From: Saprospiraceae bacterium
GTDB taxonomy: Bacteria > Bacteroidota > Bacteroidia > Chitinophagales > Saprospiraceae
Length of the DNA: 64,000 bases
Reading direction: 5' to 3'
NCBI GenBank assembly: GCA_016714025.1
Contig: JADJOB010000001.1
Location: forward strand, 434,001-498,000
Shown here: positions 53,785-63,203 of the stretch, piece by piece
Layout: the number at the start of each line of letters is the position of its first letter
How positions within the stretch are numbered: position 1 is the stretch's first letter
Translations under genes and position numbers: made by a program
The notes under the pieces: model-generated
Database searches by the model: none
What the model saw: the letters and a program-made list of their open reading frames with translations, nothing else
Told to the model about the DNA's origin: nothing

Positions 53785-54552
53785 ATGGTTCAAATTTCAG
53801 TTGTAATTATAAGTTTCAACGAATCGCTTCAAATCGGTCGTTGTCTGGATTCTGTAAAAGATCTGGCAGATGAAATCATTGTGGTTGATTCATTTAGTAC
53901 CGATGATACCGTCCAAATCGCCCAATCCAAAGGTGCTCTGATTTTTCAAAATCCATTTGAAGGCCATATTCAACAAAAAAATTATGCACTGACCAAAGCA
54001 CGATTTGATTATATATTATCTCTGGATGCAGATGAAGCCCTTGATGAAAATTTAAAGAATTCAATCCTGTTTGTAAAATCAAATTGGAACCGGGATGCAT
54101 ATTATTGCAATCGATTTAATAATTATTGCGGCTATTGGGTCAAATACTGCGGGTGGTATCCGGATCGGAAATTGCGTTTGTTTAATAAAACAAAGGGGCA
54201 TTGGACCGGAACAAACCCACACGATCGGTATGATTTGTTTGAAGGCTTTAAAAATACTGAAGTACTAAATGGAAATATCCTTCATTTCAGTTATTCAAGC
54301 GTTTCGCAGCATATTAAACAAATGAAGTACTTTGCAAAAATTGCATCGAATGAAATGTATTCCAGGCATAAAAAACATGCTTGGTTTCACATGATCTTTA
54401 ACCCAATCCTACACTTTATAAAATCCTACATTCTAAAACGTGGTTTCTTAGATGGATGGCGGGGTCTTCAGATTTGCAGCATTTCAAGCTATGGCACTTT
54501 TTTAAAATATTTCTTGTTGTTAAAAAGGAATCTCTCATCTAATGAATCCTGA
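53785..54552 (+). CDS. Family 2 glycosyltransferase (WaaE/KdtX-like)
   Basis: 255 residues from the ATG at 53785. VVIISFNESLQIGRCLDSV and DEIIVVDSFSTDDTVQIA form the GT-A nucleotide-binding region, and ILSLDADEALDE holds the DxD-like metal site. The C-terminal part has hydrophobic stretches for membrane association. WaaE/KdtX-type enzymes add a sugar to the LPS core. Divergent from the phosphatase. Confidence 0.87.
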   Translation: MVQISVVIISFNESLQIGRCLDSVKDLADEIIVVDSFSTDDTVQIAQSKGALIFQNPFEGHIQQKNYALTKARFDYILSLDADEALDENLKNSILFVKSNWNRDAYYCNRFNNYCGYWVKYCGWYPDRKLRLFNKTKGHWTGTNPHDRYDLFEGFKNTEVLNGNILHFSYSSVSQHIKQMKYFAKIASNEMYSRHKKHAWFHMIFNPILHFIKSYILKRGFLDGWRGLQICSISSYGTFLKYFLLLKRNLSSNES

Positions 54553-54593
54553 AAACGATAGAACCTTATTTGCCCTAATCATGTTATAAACAA

Positions 54594-54959
54594 ATGGCTT
54601 CTAAAAAAACAATTGTACTCGGCGCAAGTCCAAATCCAGAGCGTGCTTCCTATCAGGCAGTTCAGTTACTAAATTCAAAGCATCATGAAGTCATTGCTCT
54701 TGGGATCAAAGCAGGAACCATCGATGGGATAGACATTCAAACGGATAAGCCCACGTTCACAAACATTGATACCATCAGTTTGTACGTCGGTCCCGATAAA
54801 CAATCCGAATGGTATCCATACCTTCTCAGCATCCATCCGCGAAGGATAATTTTTAATCCCGGAACAGAAAATCCGGAATTACTGCAACTGGCCCAAGCGC
54901 ATGGGATTCAAACCGAAACCTCCTGTACCCTGGTCTTACTTTCTACCGGGCAATACTAA
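54594..54959 (+). CDS. CoA-binding domain protein (YccU-like)
   Basis: 121 residues, a complete CoA-binding Rossmann domain: KTIVLGASPNPERASYQAVQ, IDIQTDKPTFTNIDTIS, IHPRRIIFNPGTENPELL and TETSCTLVLLSTGQY. Function in this family is unknown beyond presumed CoA binding. Confidence 0.88.
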   Translation: MASKKTIVLGASPNPERASYQAVQLLNSKHHEVIALGIKAGTIDGIDIQTDKPTFTNIDTISLYVGPDKQSEWYPYLLSIHPRRIIFNPGTENPELLQLAQAHGIQTETSCTLVLLSTGQY

Positions 54960-55020
54960 AACATTGGCTAAATTTACTTTCCTTTAGGCTTGTTCAAACA
55001 TGGTTTTTTAAACTAAAATT

Positions 55021-55737
55021 ATGAAATCAATTGCTTTCCTATGTACCTTACTGATTCCAGTAATCCTGCACACACAAAACATTAATAAATTATTTAAAAG
55101 CCTTCCACTTGCAGCAGCGAGTTGTGAGGATGCATTTAAAAGTGCCGAACTGGAATGGGAAACAGAAACATTAGACAATGATTCAATTTTTCATCGCGCG
55201 AAAGCCTGGGCACCGGGTGGTGAAATCAAATCATTTTCAGAAAGACTGGATGCAACATCGGCATTTATTGAACGAGCATCTGAAAATAATAGTTTTTCGC
55301 TATCCGCTCCATCAACAATAGATAAAACTGTTATGGGTCAACTTAGTGACTTAACTAAAACAAGGGAAGCTATCAGTTTGAAATGGCAGAATATGCGCGA
55401 ATCTACCATCAATATAAATGCAGATTTTGTAGTGCCTAATGAATTGGATAATTCGTGTGAGCAAATTCAAAATTCCATGAATCAATTAAAACTGGCTTCT
55501 GAAAAAATCAACGCACAGCTGGAAAAATTTACTGCTAATTGTTCAACTGATTTGGAATCTTTCCAAACTCAATTCGACGAATTAAATAAGATTCGCCATC
55601 CAATGGTAAACAATCAGGCCCTGGATGAATTGTCTAATCTGGTTACCATCCTAAATGAATTGTCTGCGCTATTGAATTTTCACTACAAAAACATGGTTGA
55701 AAGTCGAATGGCCTGGAATAATGCACTTTGCAAATAA
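55021..55737 (+). CDS. Secreted hypothetical protein, helical
   Basis: 238 residues with a signal peptide (to about HTQ) and mostly amphipathic helix and coiled-coil-like sequence (for example CEQIQNSMNQLKLASEKINA). I do not recognise a family. Convergent with the caspase gene, 29 bases apart. Confidence 0.55.
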   Translation: MKSIAFLCTLLIPVILHTQNINKLFKSLPLAAASCEDAFKSAELEWETETLDNDSIFHRAKAWAPGGEIKSFSERLDATSAFIERASENNSFSLSAPSTIDKTVMGQLSDLTKTREAISLKWQNMRESTININADFVVPNELDNSCEQIQNSMNQLKLASEKINAQLEKFTANCSTDLESFQTQFDELNKIRHPMVNNQALDELSNLVTILNELSALLNFHYKNMVESRMAWNNALCK

Positions 55738-55766
55738 GCCATTGACTTGATGCCAATCTAAACTTC

Positions 55767-58013
55767 CTATTTGTTTTTATCAGGAAAGAACTGCTGCATC
55801 AACGCATTCCACTTTGCAGTATCTGCGCGCACTGTTTGCAAAGAAGGATCTTCCTGCAACCCTTTGTAATCGTTATACCCAAACTCAAGCGCCTTTTTCA
55901 AAAATTGGAATGCCAACACATCCTCGTTTTGTCCATAATAGAAACAAGCAATATTATAATTGAAAAAAGGATCTTTGGGTTCTAATTCCAAGGCTTGCTT
56001 AAAGGATTGTTCAGCCTGTGTCATTCTATTGGTCAAATAATAGACAATTCCAAAATTTCCATGAGCCATAGGATAGGATGCATCCAATGCAATGGCACGC
56101 TGGTATTGGGATTCAGCTTCTGAAAGATTCCCAGTGTTAAGGTAAATATTACCCAAATTTGAATGCGCATAAATAAATGTGGAATCAATTTCCAATGCCT
56201 TTTTATAATGAAATGTCGCCAGTTCAAATGACCCCTGGGTTTCATAATAAACTCCAGCTGAATAATGGGCAACCAAAGAATTTGAATCGATTTGATTTAT
56301 TTTATCAAGATAGAATTTTGCCTTTGAATAATTTCTGATTTTATCAGAGTATAAGAATACCAAACCGGCGTAAGGCAATTGCCAGGAAGGCACAAGTGTA
56401 GTTGCTTTATCAGCATAATATTCTGCAGAATCCTGTTGTAATAAATTATAGCCATAGATAAAACTCATCTGCCAATAAACCTGTGGCATATTCTCCTGAA
56501 ATTGCAATGCTGAACTTAAATAACTAAGTGCTTTATTCCCAATTTCCTTATCAAGATTTCGATTTGTCTTTGCTACAAAAAAACCTTCAAAAAATAATTT
56601 CCGCGCTTGCAATACCGGATACATGTAATGCATTTTACCTAACAGATTTGCCGCACGGTCCAGGTATTCAGGATACTTCTGAAATTTTTTCAAAGCATCC
56701 AGTTTGGATTGAGTTAATACACCCAAATCAGAGTTGAGAAAGCGATTAAGAACTTGTTGTGCATCATCCTGCAGAACCGCAGCGTAATTAAAACGCATGG
56801 AATTATGCAATTTTTGAATGCTGGTATCTGCTTCCAATTTTAAATAATAATAATCTGCACAGTCATTTGCAGGACTTAAAAATAATTTTTGCTCAAGTCT
56901 TGCTTTAAATCGTTTGTAAAATTCCTGAATCTCCGGACTGGCTTTTGCCAGAACTTCAGTTTCCAAGCCCTTGTTTTCTGCAGGTGCAAATGCAACCATT
57001 GCCCCATCTTTCTCTTTTTTTAATTGTGCCAGACTTTCCTTATTGACTGTATTGATTACAGCCAATTTATCTCCAAGTAATAAAGGAATTTGACTATTTG
57101 GCTTCACATCATTACTGACATTGTCTTCAAGGTACCGGTCCAATTCGCCCAACGCTACTTTTCCATCTGAATTGCGATCTGCCAATCCGACGAGTCCGTC
57201 AATTAAATGGTAACTAAATACACCTCTGCCTCCTCCCCATTGCTCGCCTTCCAATGAATATTCATTAGACTGACAAGACATGATTTTAATTGCATTTGCA
57301 AATTGGCTGGCTAAATAAGCTGCAGTGGCCTGGGTTCCATTGATCGCGCTGCCAGATAATTTTCCGGAATGACACGCATCGGTGATTACTATGGTCTTTA
57401 CTTTTTTTTCAATGGCCAGGGTATTGACAATATCTTCTAAAAAACCAAGTGCAAAAGCACCACCTGACATATATACTTTTGAAGGCGCATCCCAACACAA
57501 TAAAAACCCGGGTTGTGAAATGGTTTTCCGTTCAACATCTCCATGCCCACTAAAATAAATAATCGCCTGGTCTCCTTCTTTGCATTCGGTCATCATCCAA
57601 TCCAATGCTGCAACTATTTTGCCCTGAGTCGCTTCTTTGTTTGTAAGCAATTGAATTTGATCTTCATTAAGAGAATAACCGGCCTTACCTTTCAAAAAAT
57701 CATAGAATAATTTTGCATCGCGTTCAGCAAAACGCAAATCAGGAATTCCAGCATCCTGGTAATCCGATATTCCAACTACTACTGCATAAAGTTTGCCTGT
57801 AAATCCGGATTTATTGGGTGCTGCCAAAGGTGAAACTCCTTTTTCCTGTGCATTTCCCATGAAACTAAAACCAATATATAAAAGCAATATCCCAAAAATT
57901 CTAAGCTTGTTGAGGCTATGCTTGTACAAATAAAAAACAGCCGCTTGCTTAGAATCTTTGGGATATACTGCAATTAGTTTTATAGAATTTAAACTGAAAT
58001 ATTGATGCTTCAA
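55767..58013 (-). CDS. Secreted caspase (peptidase C14) with TPR repeats
   Basis: 748 residues. After a membrane/signal segment near residues 32-54 comes a caspase-fold p20 domain: YAVVVGISDYQDAG, the catalytic His in AIIYFSGHGDVE and the catalytic Cys in KTIVITDACHSGKLSG. A linker is followed by at least five TPR units in the last about 250 residues (SLVAHYSAGVYYETQG, IYAHSNLGNIYLNTGN, PMAHGNFGIVYYLTNR). Likely a periplasmic or surface-exposed Arg/Lys-specific peptidase, by analogy with metacaspases. It is last in a run with a beta-barrel and the VKAI-repeat protein. Confidence 0.85.
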   Translation of the reverse strand: MKHQYFSLNSIKLIAVYPKDSKQAAVFYLYKHSLNKLRIFGILLLYIGFSFMGNAQEKGVSPLAAPNKSGFTGKLYAVVVGISDYQDAGIPDLRFAERDAKLFYDFLKGKAGYSLNEDQIQLLTNKEATQGKIVAALDWMMTECKEGDQAIIYFSGHGDVERKTISQPGFLLCWDAPSKVYMSGGAFALGFLEDIVNTLAIEKKVKTIVITDACHSGKLSGSAINGTQATAAYLASQFANAIKIMSCQSNEYSLEGEQWGGGRGVFSYHLIDGLVGLADRNSDGKVALGELDRYLEDNVSNDVKPNSQIPLLLGDKLAVINTVNKESLAQLKKEKDGAMVAFAPAENKGLETEVLAKASPEIQEFYKRFKARLEQKLFLSPANDCADYYYLKLEADTSIQKLHNSMRFNYAAVLQDDAQQVLNRFLNSDLGVLTQSKLDALKKFQKYPEYLDRAANLLGKMHYMYPVLQARKLFFEGFFVAKTNRNLDKEIGNKALSYLSSALQFQENMPQVYWQMSFIYGYNLLQQDSAEYYADKATTLVPSWQLPYAGLVFLYSDKIRNYSKAKFYLDKINQIDSNSLVAHYSAGVYYETQGSFELATFHYKKALEIDSTFIYAHSNLGNIYLNTGNLSEAESQYQRAIALDASYPMAHGNFGIVYYLTNRMTQAEQSFKQALELEPKDPFFNYNIACFYYGQNEDVLAFQFLKKALEFGYNDYKGLQEDPSLQTVRADTAKWNALMQQFFPDKNK

Positions 58014-58033
58014 ATATGATTTATTAGTATCTA

Positions 58034-58771
58034 TTAAAAACTAAATAAGGTAGCACGTTTGCTGCAAGAGGATCTTCCGTAATACCCCAATGCAAAGTTG
58101 AATTCCATATTTAACTGCACAAATGCAGGATTCGTCTTCTTATACGAATCGTAGTGTTTTGCAGAAGAAGGATTTGGAAATGCATTGGGTGTAAAGTTTT
58201 TACCTTCATCGCTGATCATATCAGTAAATCCATATCCCAATCTGATTCCTAACATCGTGGTGAAATTTTCGTAATTCAGCAAATATCCACCCACACCAAA
58301 AATTCCGGAAATGTAATTTTTTGCATAATATTTTTTTACATCCGTCAATTGCGGATTGTAGTCATCTTGTTGTGTTACTTTATTTACAAATGAAAACTGT
58401 GGTCCCAATTCTACATACACCCCATTTTTTTGGTTGCGATACAAAACAGCAAGGTCATAGGTTTTCCATTTTATAGTATGGTAATATGTTTTAGCATCTC
58501 TCAAAAAATCAAATTTTTGTTTGCTGTTTGAAAGCATAAAATCAACAGTGATTCCATTGTATAATCCAATGTAGAGACCTAACTTAGCACCGATTCCAGC
58601 ACCTGTTGTAAGATGGTGTTCGTAGAGTTTATCATCAAATAAATTGGAATTGACCATACCGGTAAGTCCGTATCCAACTTTTACTCCGGCATCCATCCAT
58701 GCATACACTTTTTGTGCCTTGAGATTTGTCAATATCATTAAAAAAATAATACTTAAGAAAATGTTTTTCAT
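58034..58771 (-). CDS. Outer-membrane beta-barrel protein
   Basis: 245 residues with signal peptide (to about LKAQ) and a beta-barrel pattern typical of small Bacteroidota barrel proteins (MDAGVKVGYGLTGMV, YVELGPQFSFVNKVT, FGVGGYLLNYENFTTMLG). It lies 20 bases before the caspase gene and 36 after the VKAI gene, so the three are probably co-transcribed. Confidence 0.65.
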   Translation of the reverse strand: MKNIFLSIIFLMILTNLKAQKVYAWMDAGVKVGYGLTGMVNSNLFDDKLYEHHLTTGAGIGAKLGLYIGLYNGITVDFMLSNSKQKFDFLRDAKTYYHTIKWKTYDLAVLYRNQKNGVYVELGPQFSFVNKVTQQDDYNPQLTDVKKYYAKNYISGIFGVGGYLLNYENFTTMLGIRLGYGFTDMISDEGKNFTPNAFPNPSSAKHYDSYKKTNPAFVQLNMEFNFALGYYGRSSCSKRATLFSF

Positions 58772-58807
58772 GTTAATTTAAATTTAATATTTATTGAGAT
58801 TTTTATT

Positions 58808-59812
58808 TTATTCTTGTGGTATAGCTTTTATATGTGCTTTAATTTTAATTCCCTGAATCGTTATGGCTTCTTCAGTTTCAATGCCTTTGATATCATACAT
58901 TTGTCCACTGGGAGAAATGGCTTTAATTCCATAGAATGATCCATCTGCAGCGATGGCTTTAATATTCAATATATGGCCTTCCTGACTGGTTGCTTTTACA
59001 TCCAATATTTTCTTATCATCTGTGATCGCTTTGATATTGTATAAGGTTCCAATTTCACCAATTGCTTTTACCGGCCCATATGAATTTGAACCATCCAAAA
59101 CTTTTATTGGTAAAATTTTATTACTTACAAAAGCTTTTACATTTAATAAATGTAAATTTCCATTCTCAACCAATGCCTTAACAGGATAAATTCCTCCTTT
59201 GTCGTCAATAGCTTTTACATCGATGAATTGACCATTGGGATCTACCGCTTTAACATTCCATACAAAATCTGAATTTTGGGAATAAGCCTGAGGCAAAGCC
59301 TTTACATGAGCCCAAATTTCTACCCCATTCAATTTTGTTTCAATTTCATTTTCGTTAAATTTAACCCCTTTAACATCATGCAATTTACCTTCCGGGCTAA
59401 TGGCTTTTATACCATAAAATTCACCTGCTGGACTGATGGCTTTAATATGTATAATATTTCCAGATTGACTTACTCCTTTAACATCCCATTTCACTTTATC
59501 TGGTGTAAGCGCTTTTATATCATAAATCATCCCGATTTCATCAATGGCTTTTACAGGGGCAAATACATCAGAACTCAACAAAATTTTTACTGCCATCTGC
59601 TTGCCATTTTTTATAGCTTTAATATCCATGTATTGCGTATTGCCGTTTATTGAAATGGCTTTAACATCAAATACATTGTTGTTTTTGTCAAATGCTTTAA
59701 CATCGATCAATTTGCCCTGAGGGTCAATTGCTTTAACATGCCAAATTGCCTGACCGCATAAAGTTTGCAGGCTTAAAAAAACCAGTGCTATTCCAATTAC
59801 ATTTTTCATCAC
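58808..59812 (-). CDS. Secreted protein made of 24 VKAI-type repeats
   Basis: 334 residues. After the signal peptide, a short strand-turn unit with the core (D/H/N)(V/I)KA(I/F/L/V) followed by a polar turn (SPxGxxY, DPxGxxI) recurs about every 12-16 residues. The units fall into two tandem modules of 12: HVKAI...HVKAL (about 25-175) and NVKAV...HIKAI (about 180-333), which match each other unit by unit (for example ISPAGEFYGIKAISPEGK and IAADGSFYGIKAISPSGQ). I recall a DUF for such WHVKA-repeat proteins but no function. It should fold as a beta-solenoid or propeller. Confidence 0.75.
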   Translation of the reverse strand: MMKNVIGIALVFLSLQTLCGQAIWHVKAIDPQGKLIDVKAFDKNNNVFDVKAISINGNTQYMDIKAIKNGKQMAVKILLSSDVFAPVKAIDEIGMIYDIKALTPDKVKWDVKGVSQSGNIIHIKAISPAGEFYGIKAISPEGKLHDVKGVKFNENEIETKLNGVEIWAHVKALPQAYSQNSDFVWNVKAVDPNGQFIDVKAIDDKGGIYPVKALVENGNLHLLNVKAFVSNKILPIKVLDGSNSYGPVKAIGEIGTLYNIKAITDDKKILDVKATSQEGHILNIKAIAADGSFYGIKAISPSGQMYDIKGIETEEAITIQGIKIKAHIKAIPQE

Positions 59813-59841
59813 GTTTTATTTAAGGTATTAAAACAATTGTC

Positions 59842-61038
59842 CTAACTATTTTTTAATCCGCGCCGGATCATTTCCTGATTCAATAATTTCAATTCCCGAC
59901 TCATGTCGCCTGTGATACTGGTATTTTCTTCAGCACGGCGCACGAGATAAGGCACCACATCTTTAATCGGACCATAAGGTACATATTTTGCAACTGTGTA
60001 TCCTTTGGCAGCCAAATTAAATGTGATGTTATCACTCATACCCAACAACTGACAAAAGTTTAAATGCGGATGGTCGTTTGGAATTCCAGCCTGAGCCATG
60101 AGTTCCGTTTGCAATAAACAGCTATTCCAATTGTGGGTTGAATTACACAAACTGATCTGTTCTGGAAATTGCACGCAAAAGCGCACCGCATCGTTGTATT
60201 GCGTATCCGTAGCCAGTTTATCTACCATAATTGGATCTTCAAGGCCTTTATCCTGGGCACGCTTTCGTTCCTTTTCCATATAAGCACCCCGAACAATTTT
60301 TGCCCCAAAGATGTAATTCCCCTGCCGGGCAGCTTCAAAACTTGATTTAAGATAGTCCAAGCGACCTTTACGATACAATTGGAAGGTATTGTAGATGATT
60401 GGTTTTTCTTTATTAAAAACCGGCATGTATTTATCCACTAATTGGTCGATTGGGTCCTGGATCCAGGATTCTTCTGCATCTATAAAAATACCAACTCCCA
60501 ATTCGGCCGCTTTGTTACAAAGTATGACAAAACGCTCTTCCAATCGTTCCCAGGCCCGCTGATCAAAAGCAGACAAACTTTCTTTTGCATGTATTTTTTC
60601 TAAAACGGCGATTGGAATGTATCCGGTAAGTTTTGTACTGATGACCGGAATGTTTGGGTTGCTGAATGCAAATTCGAGTGCTTTTAAATTTACTTCCAGG
60701 GTATTCTGAAAATCTTCATCGTGTTCTCGACCTTCAACTCCATAATCCAAAATGGTCATGGTTTTTTTGTGATACAGCCGATCCACAACCCGCTGACATT
60801 CTAATAAATTGGTGCCACCGCAAAATTGATTAAAGATGGTTTCCCGAATGAGGGGATCCATTAAATGGAAAGGAACTTGCGCGGCCAGTTTTCCAAAAAA
60901 CGAACCGATGCGTACCAAGCTTGGGTTATTCATTAATTTAAATAACCGGTACGTATTTTTAAGCTCTCTATCCGTTTTATGAGAAAAGGCTATTTCGGTA
61001 TTTCCAAAATCCAAAAGCGTCTCGTCGGTTTCTTCCAT
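59842..61038 (-). CDS. Proline dehydrogenase
   Basis: 398 residues from the ATG at 61038 (the longer start at 61134 would run into aroE). The FAD-binding beta/alpha barrel has FGAKIVRGAYMEKERKRA, SLCNSTHNWNSCL, GYTVAKYVPYGPIKDVVPYL and the substrate-binding RRAEENTS. It oxidises proline to pyrroline-5-carboxylate. Monofunctional, no P5C dehydrogenase domain. Starts 7 bases after the aroE stop. Confidence 0.93.
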   Translation of the reverse strand: MEETDETLLDFGNTEIAFSHKTDRELKNTYRLFKLMNNPSLVRIGSFFGKLAAQVPFHLMDPLIRETIFNQFCGGTNLLECQRVVDRLYHKKTMTILDYGVEGREHDEDFQNTLEVNLKALEFAFSNPNIPVISTKLTGYIPIAVLEKIHAKESLSAFDQRAWERLEERFVILCNKAAELGVGIFIDAEESWIQDPIDQLVDKYMPVFNKEKPIIYNTFQLYRKGRLDYLKSSFEAARQGNYIFGAKIVRGAYMEKERKRAQDKGLEDPIMVDKLATDTQYNDAVRFCVQFPEQISLCNSTHNWNSCLLQTELMAQAGIPNDHPHLNFCQLLGMSDNITFNLAAKGYTVAKYVPYGPIKDVVPYLVRRAEENTSITGDMSRELKLLNQEMIRRGLKNS

Positions 61039-61045
61039 ATACTGT

Positions 61046-61774
61046 TTATTGGTTCCAGAATTGCCAGGATAAATCCGCTTGTAAATGTAACATTTCCAGA
61101 CCGTTTTTGACCCGGGCGCCTTGGTTGGCTCCAAGCCTCAAAAATAGGGATTTTTCAGGATTATAAACCAAATCATATAAAAGGAAGGAAGAATCCAGTT
61201 TTTGGTATGGTATTTCGGGTTTTGAATCCAAGTACGGGTACATGCCCAGGGGTGTGGTATTGATGATCAGCTTCCAGCCTGGATCCCATTTTTGCTCTAA
61301 TTCCGCATAATAAATCCCGTTTCCAGTAGATGATACGAGCTGAAAATCAATTTTAAGGCATTTTAAAGCATGTTGGACTGCTTTGGATGCCCCTCCGGTC
61401 CCACAGACGAGTGCCTTGGCAGCAAATCCCTGAGGCAAAAAATGGCCTAAACTGCTCAAAAAAGCTGAACTGTCGGTATTATGACCTATCCAGCTGCCCT
61501 CATGGTGTTTGATGCAATTAACAGCGCCGATGGTTTGGGCATCATGTGTCAATTGATCTAAAAAAGGAATTACCACAGATTTATAAGGAACCGTCACATT
61601 GAGTCCAGCCAGTTGCCTATTCCTTGCTAAAAATGATCTTAAATCCGAACTGGTATTTAATTCAAACAGGCTGTATTTATTTTCAATCAATCCTTCCAGT
61701 TTCCATTTATTTTCAAAATAGGATTTTGAAAAGGAATGTTGCAAGGAATTACCAAGGAGACCATAATGAGGCAT
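61046..61774 (-). CDS. aroE: Shikimate dehydrogenase
   Basis: 242 residues from the ATG at 61774 (MPHYGLLG; start at 61801 is possible). YGLLGNSLQHSFSKSYF is the substrate-binding start, GLNVTVPYKSVVI includes the catalytic Lys, GAVNCI and HNTDSSAF follow, and VCGTGGASKAVQHAL is the NADP site. Catalyses 3-dehydroshikimate to shikimate. Slightly short but complete in motifs. Confidence 0.9.
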   Translation of the reverse strand: MPHYGLLGNSLQHSFSKSYFENKWKLEGLIENKYSLFELNTSSDLRSFLARNRQLAGLNVTVPYKSVVIPFLDQLTHDAQTIGAVNCIKHHEGSWIGHNTDSSAFLSSLGHFLPQGFAAKALVCGTGGASKAVQHALKCLKIDFQLVSSTGNGIYYAELEQKWDPGWKLIINTTPLGMYPYLDSKPEIPYQKLDSSFLLYDLVYNPEKSLFLRLGANQGARVKNGLEMLHLQADLSWQFWNQ

Positions 61775-61905
61775 AAATGGCAAGGTAAACTTAAATATCA
61801 AAGATCCAAAACTTCTGCAATGCTTAGACCCTAATTAAACAAGAATTGTACTTCACATAAATTTATTTTAATTTTAGCGAAAATACAATCATTAAAAAAA
61901 ACAAT

Positions 61906-63060
61906 TTACAATGTCCCCCTTCTTGCCTGCTCGGCTTCAATACTTTCAAACAAAGCTTGAAAATTTCCTTTTCCAAAAGATTTCGCTCCTTTGCGTTGAA
62001 TGATTTCAAAAAATAAAGTGGGACGATCTTCAATGGGTTTGGTAAAAATCTGCAACAGATAGCCTTCTTCATCCCGATCTACCATGATGCCCAATTTTTT
62101 AAGGGATTCCAGATCTTCTTCAATAATTCCCACCCGGTCTTTAACAGTATCGTAATAACTACCAGGCACATACAGGAATTCAATTCCTCGTTTTTTCATT
62201 TCTGAAATAGTAAATACAATATCATCGGTTGCCACTGCAATGTGCTGACAACCTGGACCATAATAAAAATCCAAATACTCTTGTACCTGTGATTTCTTTT
62301 TACCAGGTGCCGGCTCGTTGATTGGAAATTTAATAAATCCATTGCCATTGGTCATGACTTTACTCATCAATGCAGTATATTCTGTTGAAATGTCTTTATC
62401 ATCAAAGGTGATCATATTGTAGAATCCCATGACTTCCGCATAAAATTTACTCCATACATTCATTTCACCTAAACCTACATTACCAACCATGTGGTCTATG
62501 TATTTTAAACCGACGGGTGCAGGGCGATAATCTGTTTCCCATTTTTCATAGCCCGGTAAAAAAATCCCCTGATATCCTCCACGTTCAATAAAAAGATGCA
62601 CCGTATCTCCGTAGGTATGAATGCCGCTCATGCGCACCGTACCCGATGCATCTTTGGATTCCATCGGATTTAAATACGGTTTTGCTCCTCGCTTTACCGT
62701 TTCTTCATAGGCTTTGTAAGCATCTTGTACCCACAGAGCAATCACTTTTACGCCATCACCATGTTCTCTGACATGTTGTGCAATTTCACTGTCGCGGATA
62801 AGCGGTGTTGTGAGCACTAATTTAATTTTTCCTTGTTGCAACACATAACTGCAGCGATCTTTTAATCCGGTTTCCAAGCCGGCATATGCCAATTCCTGAA
62901 AACCTAAAGCGGTTTTATAAAAGTGTGCTGCTTGTTTTGCATTCCCAACATATAATTCTACATAATCTGTTCCTAAAATCGGTAAAAAATCCTGCGCTTG
63001 CTTAAAGATTTTTTCCGTTTCAACATATTGATAATTTTTTACTGCAGTTAAATCTTTCAT
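61906..63060 (-). CDS. hpd: 4-hydroxyphenylpyruvate dioxygenase, copy 2
   Basis: 384 residues, intact. Iron ligands in YIDHMVGNVGLGEMN, CQHIAVATDD and LFFEIIQRKGAKSFGKGNF. It has a slightly longer N-terminus than copy 1 at 48714 and many substitutions relative to it. Lies 137 bases downstream of hmgA copy 2. Confidence 0.96.
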   Translation of the reverse strand: MKDLTAVKNYQYVETEKIFKQAQDFLPILGTDYVELYVGNAKQAAHFYKTALGFQELAYAGLETGLKDRCSYVLQQGKIKLVLTTPLIRDSEIAQHVREHGDGVKVIALWVQDAYKAYEETVKRGAKPYLNPMESKDASGTVRMSGIHTYGDTVHLFIERGGYQGIFLPGYEKWETDYRPAPVGLKYIDHMVGNVGLGEMNVWSKFYAEVMGFYNMITFDDKDISTEYTALMSKVMTNGNGFIKFPINEPAPGKKKSQVQEYLDFYYGPGCQHIAVATDDIVFTISEMKKRGIEFLYVPGSYYDTVKDRVGIIEEDLESLKKLGIMVDRDEEGYLLQIFTKPIEDRPTLFFEIIQRKGAKSFGKGNFQALFESIEAEQARRGTL

Positions 63061-63140
63061 TTCAATTTTATTAATTTAAAAAAATTTAAATATTTCGAAC
63101 AATTAAACGGGATGAACGAAACCTTTCTTAATTATTCCTG

Positions 63141-63203
63141 CGGGCACGCGGGATATCCGCTACGCTCCCAGAATTTTTAATTCTTAATTATTAATTATTA
63201 ATT
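63141..63203 (-). repeat. Dispersed heptad-plus-core element, copy 3
   Basis: On the minus strand ATTAATA, ATTAATA, ATTAAGA, ATTAAAA and ATTCTGG lead into GAGCGTAGCGGATATCCCGC. The heptads overlap the stop codon of hmgA copy 2 (TAA, 63198-63200), as copy 1a overlaps that of valS. Confidence 0.85.

Noticed and set aside
59276..59653. 125-codon plus-strand frame
   Set aside because: Antisense to the VKAI-repeat gene; its apparent regularity mirrors the repeats on the coding strand.
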